DNA from: Alteromonadaceae bacterium UBA2620
GTDB lineage: Bacteria; Pseudomonadota; Gammaproteobacteria; Enterobacterales; Alteromonadaceae
NCBI GenBank assembly: GCA_002339125.1
Contig: DDJQ01000116.1
Location: 24,100 to 79,263, forward strand
Direction of reading: 5' to 3'
Length of the DNA stretch: 55,164 nt
Part shown: one piece after another, positions 53,493-55,164 of the stretch
Layout: each line of letters starts with the position of its first letter
Numbering within the stretch: position 1 is the stretch's first letter
Notes under the pieces: generated by a model
The model's input: only the letters and a program-made list of their open reading frames with translations
Database searches by the model: none
What the model was told of the DNA's origin: nothing
Made by a program: the position numbers and the translations under genes

Positions 53493-54809
53493 ATGCCGAA
53501 CACCGAAGCTGCAACGTCAAGATACTCAGTACTTTGTGTTGATGATGAACAAAATATTTTACGCTCCATCAAGCGAGCGCTGTTTTCATTGAAAATCGAT
53601 TTGACCCTGGCAGAGAGCGGTGAAGAAGCCCTGGCGATTATGGCGCAGAAAACCATTCATGTGGTGATTTCGGATATGAAGATGCCGCACATGACCGGCG
53701 CAGAACTGCTCGAAAAAGTCGCTGCAAAATACCCGGATACGTTCCGGGTGGTGCTAACCGGGTTTGCGGATATCGACGCCACTATTAAAGCCGTTAATCA
53801 GGGTCGTATTCATCGTTATCTGCAAAAACCCTGGGACAACCAGGAACTGATTAATACTATCGAAGAAGGTCTCGAGCGCGTCAGGCTCAAAGACGAGAAC
53901 GCCCGCCTGCAAAAGCTGACCCGCCTGCAAAATGCCAAGTTAAAAGAGGTTAACAACGATTTAGAAAAAACCGTGCTGAAGCGCACGCGGCAAATCAAAG
54001 CGGCGCTTAACCGCATTGAAACCCGTAACCGCGCTCTGGAGCAGGTGTTGTTTAATGTGATTTCCATTAATCCGGATATCGACGGCAAATTTGCCATTGA
54101 AGTAAGCGAACTCACTAAAAAGCTTGCCGCAAAACTTGGCTGCAGCCCGGATGAAAGAAAACTCTATAGTTACGCGAGCCTGATTGGCGAACTGGGCTTA
54201 TTAGGCTTACAACCGGAAAACTTCCGCCCGCCGTTTGCCAAACTGACTTATCAGCAGCAAAAAGATTACCTGTCGCAGACTCATCTGGCGAAGATGATTC
54301 TGGCACCGGCCGAACATATGCAGCCTATCAGTGAAATCATTGAGTTTCAGTTTGAGCACTACAACGGCAGCGGTTTATACCACAAAGTGGCCAGGGAAAT
54401 TCCGCTGGGCGCGCGCATTCATGCCATCGCCCGCGACTACTGGCGTCTGGTTAGCGGCCGTTTGAACTCACAGCGTATGGAGCCAAGAGATGCCAAAGCA
54501 GAGCTTAAAAAACACCGCAACACCCGCTACGATGGCGAAATTCTTGATTTACTGCTTATCGACCATGACATCGATAAGCCCAGCTTTATCGAGAATCACC
54601 TAACCAGTGAAGAGCTGAGTGCCGGTATGGTACTGGGCAACAACCTGTACAATGATAATCATATTCTGCTGTTACCCGCCGGCCATGTGTTTTCAGAGGC
54701 GACCATCGCTAAGCTGAAACAATACGAGCGTGAGCACAAGCGTCAATTTGAGATTGTGATTGAAAATGAAAATAGCGAAGAAACAAACTATCTAAGCAGG
54801 ATTTTCTAG
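53493..54809 (+). CDS. Response regulator with degenerate HD-GYP-like output
   Basis: 438 residues. REC covers ~11-130 with LCVDDEQN, Asp61 in VISDMKMPHMTG and the lysine in YLQKPWDNQEL; it resembles the REC of the divergent REC-EAL protein. A long coiled coil (~130-185) joins it to an HD-GYP-like domain (~190-330). The metal-binding HD is replaced: YASLIGELGLLGL stands where LLHDIGK-type sequence would be. The GYP loop reads FEHYNGSGLYHKV, followed by REIPLGARIHAIARDYW, so the fold is kept but catalysis is unlikely. A further ~110 residues form a C-terminal domain of unknown type. It may act as a c-di-GMP receptor or scaffold. Confidence 0.88.
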   Translation: MPNTEAATSRYSVLCVDDEQNILRSIKRALFSLKIDLTLAESGEEALAIMAQKTIHVVISDMKMPHMTGAELLEKVAAKYPDTFRVVLTGFADIDATIKAVNQGRIHRYLQKPWDNQELINTIEEGLERVRLKDENARLQKLTRLQNAKLKEVNNDLEKTVLKRTRQIKAALNRIETRNRALEQVLFNVISINPDIDGKFAIEVSELTKKLAAKLGCSPDERKLYSYASLIGELGLLGLQPENFRPPFAKLTYQQQKDYLSQTHLAKMILAPAEHMQPISEIIEFQFEHYNGSGLYHKVAREIPLGARIHAIARDYWRLVSGRLNSQRMEPRDAKAELKKHRNTRYDGEILDLLLIDHDIDKPSFIENHLTSEELSAGMVLGNNLYNDNHILLLPAGHVFSEATIAKLKQYEREHKRQFEIVIENENSEETNYLSRIF

Positions 54810-54831
54810 CGGTTTTTGTTCGTCATGCATA

Positions 54832-54856
54832 GCGACAGTCTTACTAGCGCTGTCGC
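54832..54856. terminator. Hairpin between convergent genes
   Basis: GCGACAG (54832-54838) pairs with CTGTCGC (54850-54856) around an 11-base loop. It lies between the signalling operon's last stop and the map stop. There is no clear T-run on either side. Confidence 0.45.
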
Positions 54857-54861
54857 ATTGC

Positions 54862-55164
54862 TTAGTTTGAGGTTGCCGGTAATGGTTCTTCCGGGCGCAG
54901 CGTTAACACTTCGTAGCCATCGGCGGTAACGGCAATGGTATGTTCCCATTGTGCAGATAACTTCCGGTCGCGGGTAATCACTGTCCAACCATCTTTTTTC
55001 AGTTTGGTTTTATGGGTGCCCTGATTAATCATGGGTTCGATGGTAAACACCATGCCCTCGCGCAAAACCAGTCCGGTACCCGGTGTTCCCACATGCAATA
55101 TTTGGGGTTCTTCATGCATTTCGCGGCCGATGCCATGACCGCAATACTCCCTGACCACGCTGTA
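54862..55164 (-). CDS. map: Methionine aminopeptidase type I (5' end cut by window)
   Basis: The C-terminal 100 residues only; the frame is open to the right edge. The type I signature SVVREYCGHGIGREMHEEPQ includes the metal-ligand His and the nearby substrate His. Two ligand glutamates follow in VFTIEPMIN and SAQWEHTIAVT. It removes the initiator methionine from new proteins. The C-terminus ends soon after LTLRPEE, as in E. coli Map. Confidence 0.95.
   Translation of the reverse strand, partial: YSVVREYCGHGIGREMHEEPQILHVGTPGTGLVLREGMVFTIEPMINQGTHKTKLKKDGWTVITRDRKLSAQWEHTIAVTADGYEVLTLRPEEPLPATSN

Noticed and set aside
1..55164. tRNA, rRNA, CRISPR, phage or transposase genes
   Set aside because: No cloverleaf sequences, rRNA cores, regular repeat-spacer arrays, integrases or transposases were recognised anywhere in the window.

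Overview
The window is a gammaproteobacterial chromosome segment of roughly 50% GC and most likely comes from an Alteromonadaceae-type marine bacterium. Several things point there: motX of a sodium-driven polar flagellum, a CadC-type regulator with a beta-propeller sensor, a PEP-CTERM-like protein, a Tat-exported PhoD, and a ubiE-ubiJ-ubiB block. The genus is inferred from gene content, not from a search. About 50 protein-coding genes are supported. I see no tRNA, rRNA, CRISPR array, prophage or insertion sequence.

Layout. Positions 1-2400 hold a ROK repressor (cut by the window edge) divergent from a FucP-type sugar transporter. Positions 2400-7000 hold a membrane-bound CadC-like regulator divergent from a secreted S15/CocE-type peptidase. 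Positions 7000-9300 hold a cobalamin riboswitch and btuB. Positions 9300-18400 hold dsbA, an inverted intergenic repeat, a SulP anion transporter, a TetR regulator, an AEC permease, bolA-alkB, rlmG-ppiA and a PilJ-PAS-GGDEF cyclase. Positions 18400-28200 hold rnr-rlmB with two small downstream enzymes, an M16 lipoprotein protease, a VOC protein and PhoD. Positions 28200-32000 hold a membrane protein with Sel1-like repeats, motX, a PEP-CTERM-like protein and TIGR02647. Positions 32000-40800 hold ubiD-fre, an M28 peptidase, a solute-binding-like protein, glutaryl-CoA dehydrogenase, a DecR-like regulator divergent from a cysteine synthase, and a cold-shock protein. Positions 41000-48300 hold ubiE-ubiJ-ubiB, prlC-tag-gph and an Hsp20 gene with a heat-shock promoter.

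The most system-like locus is 48479-54809. A REC-(degenerate GGDEF)-EAL protein is transcribed away from a four-gene operon: an excisionase-type HTH fused to REC, a PhnD-like periplasmic binding protein with no transporter, a HAMP histidine kinase, and REC fused to a decayed HD-GYP domain. The shared promoter region carries a strong sigma70 promoter and three short direct repeats. I read this as a ligand-sensing phosphorelay that feeds both transcription and c-di-GMP turnover; that reading is inference from architecture and gene order.

Other regulatory signals read directly from the bases are three ATCAT repeats at exact 10-bp spacing next to the CadC-like regulator, a sigma28-type -10 before motX, a sigma32-type promoter before hsp20, and an Lrp-like palindrome over the start codon of the DecR-like gene. 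The right edge cuts a methionine aminopeptidase gene.
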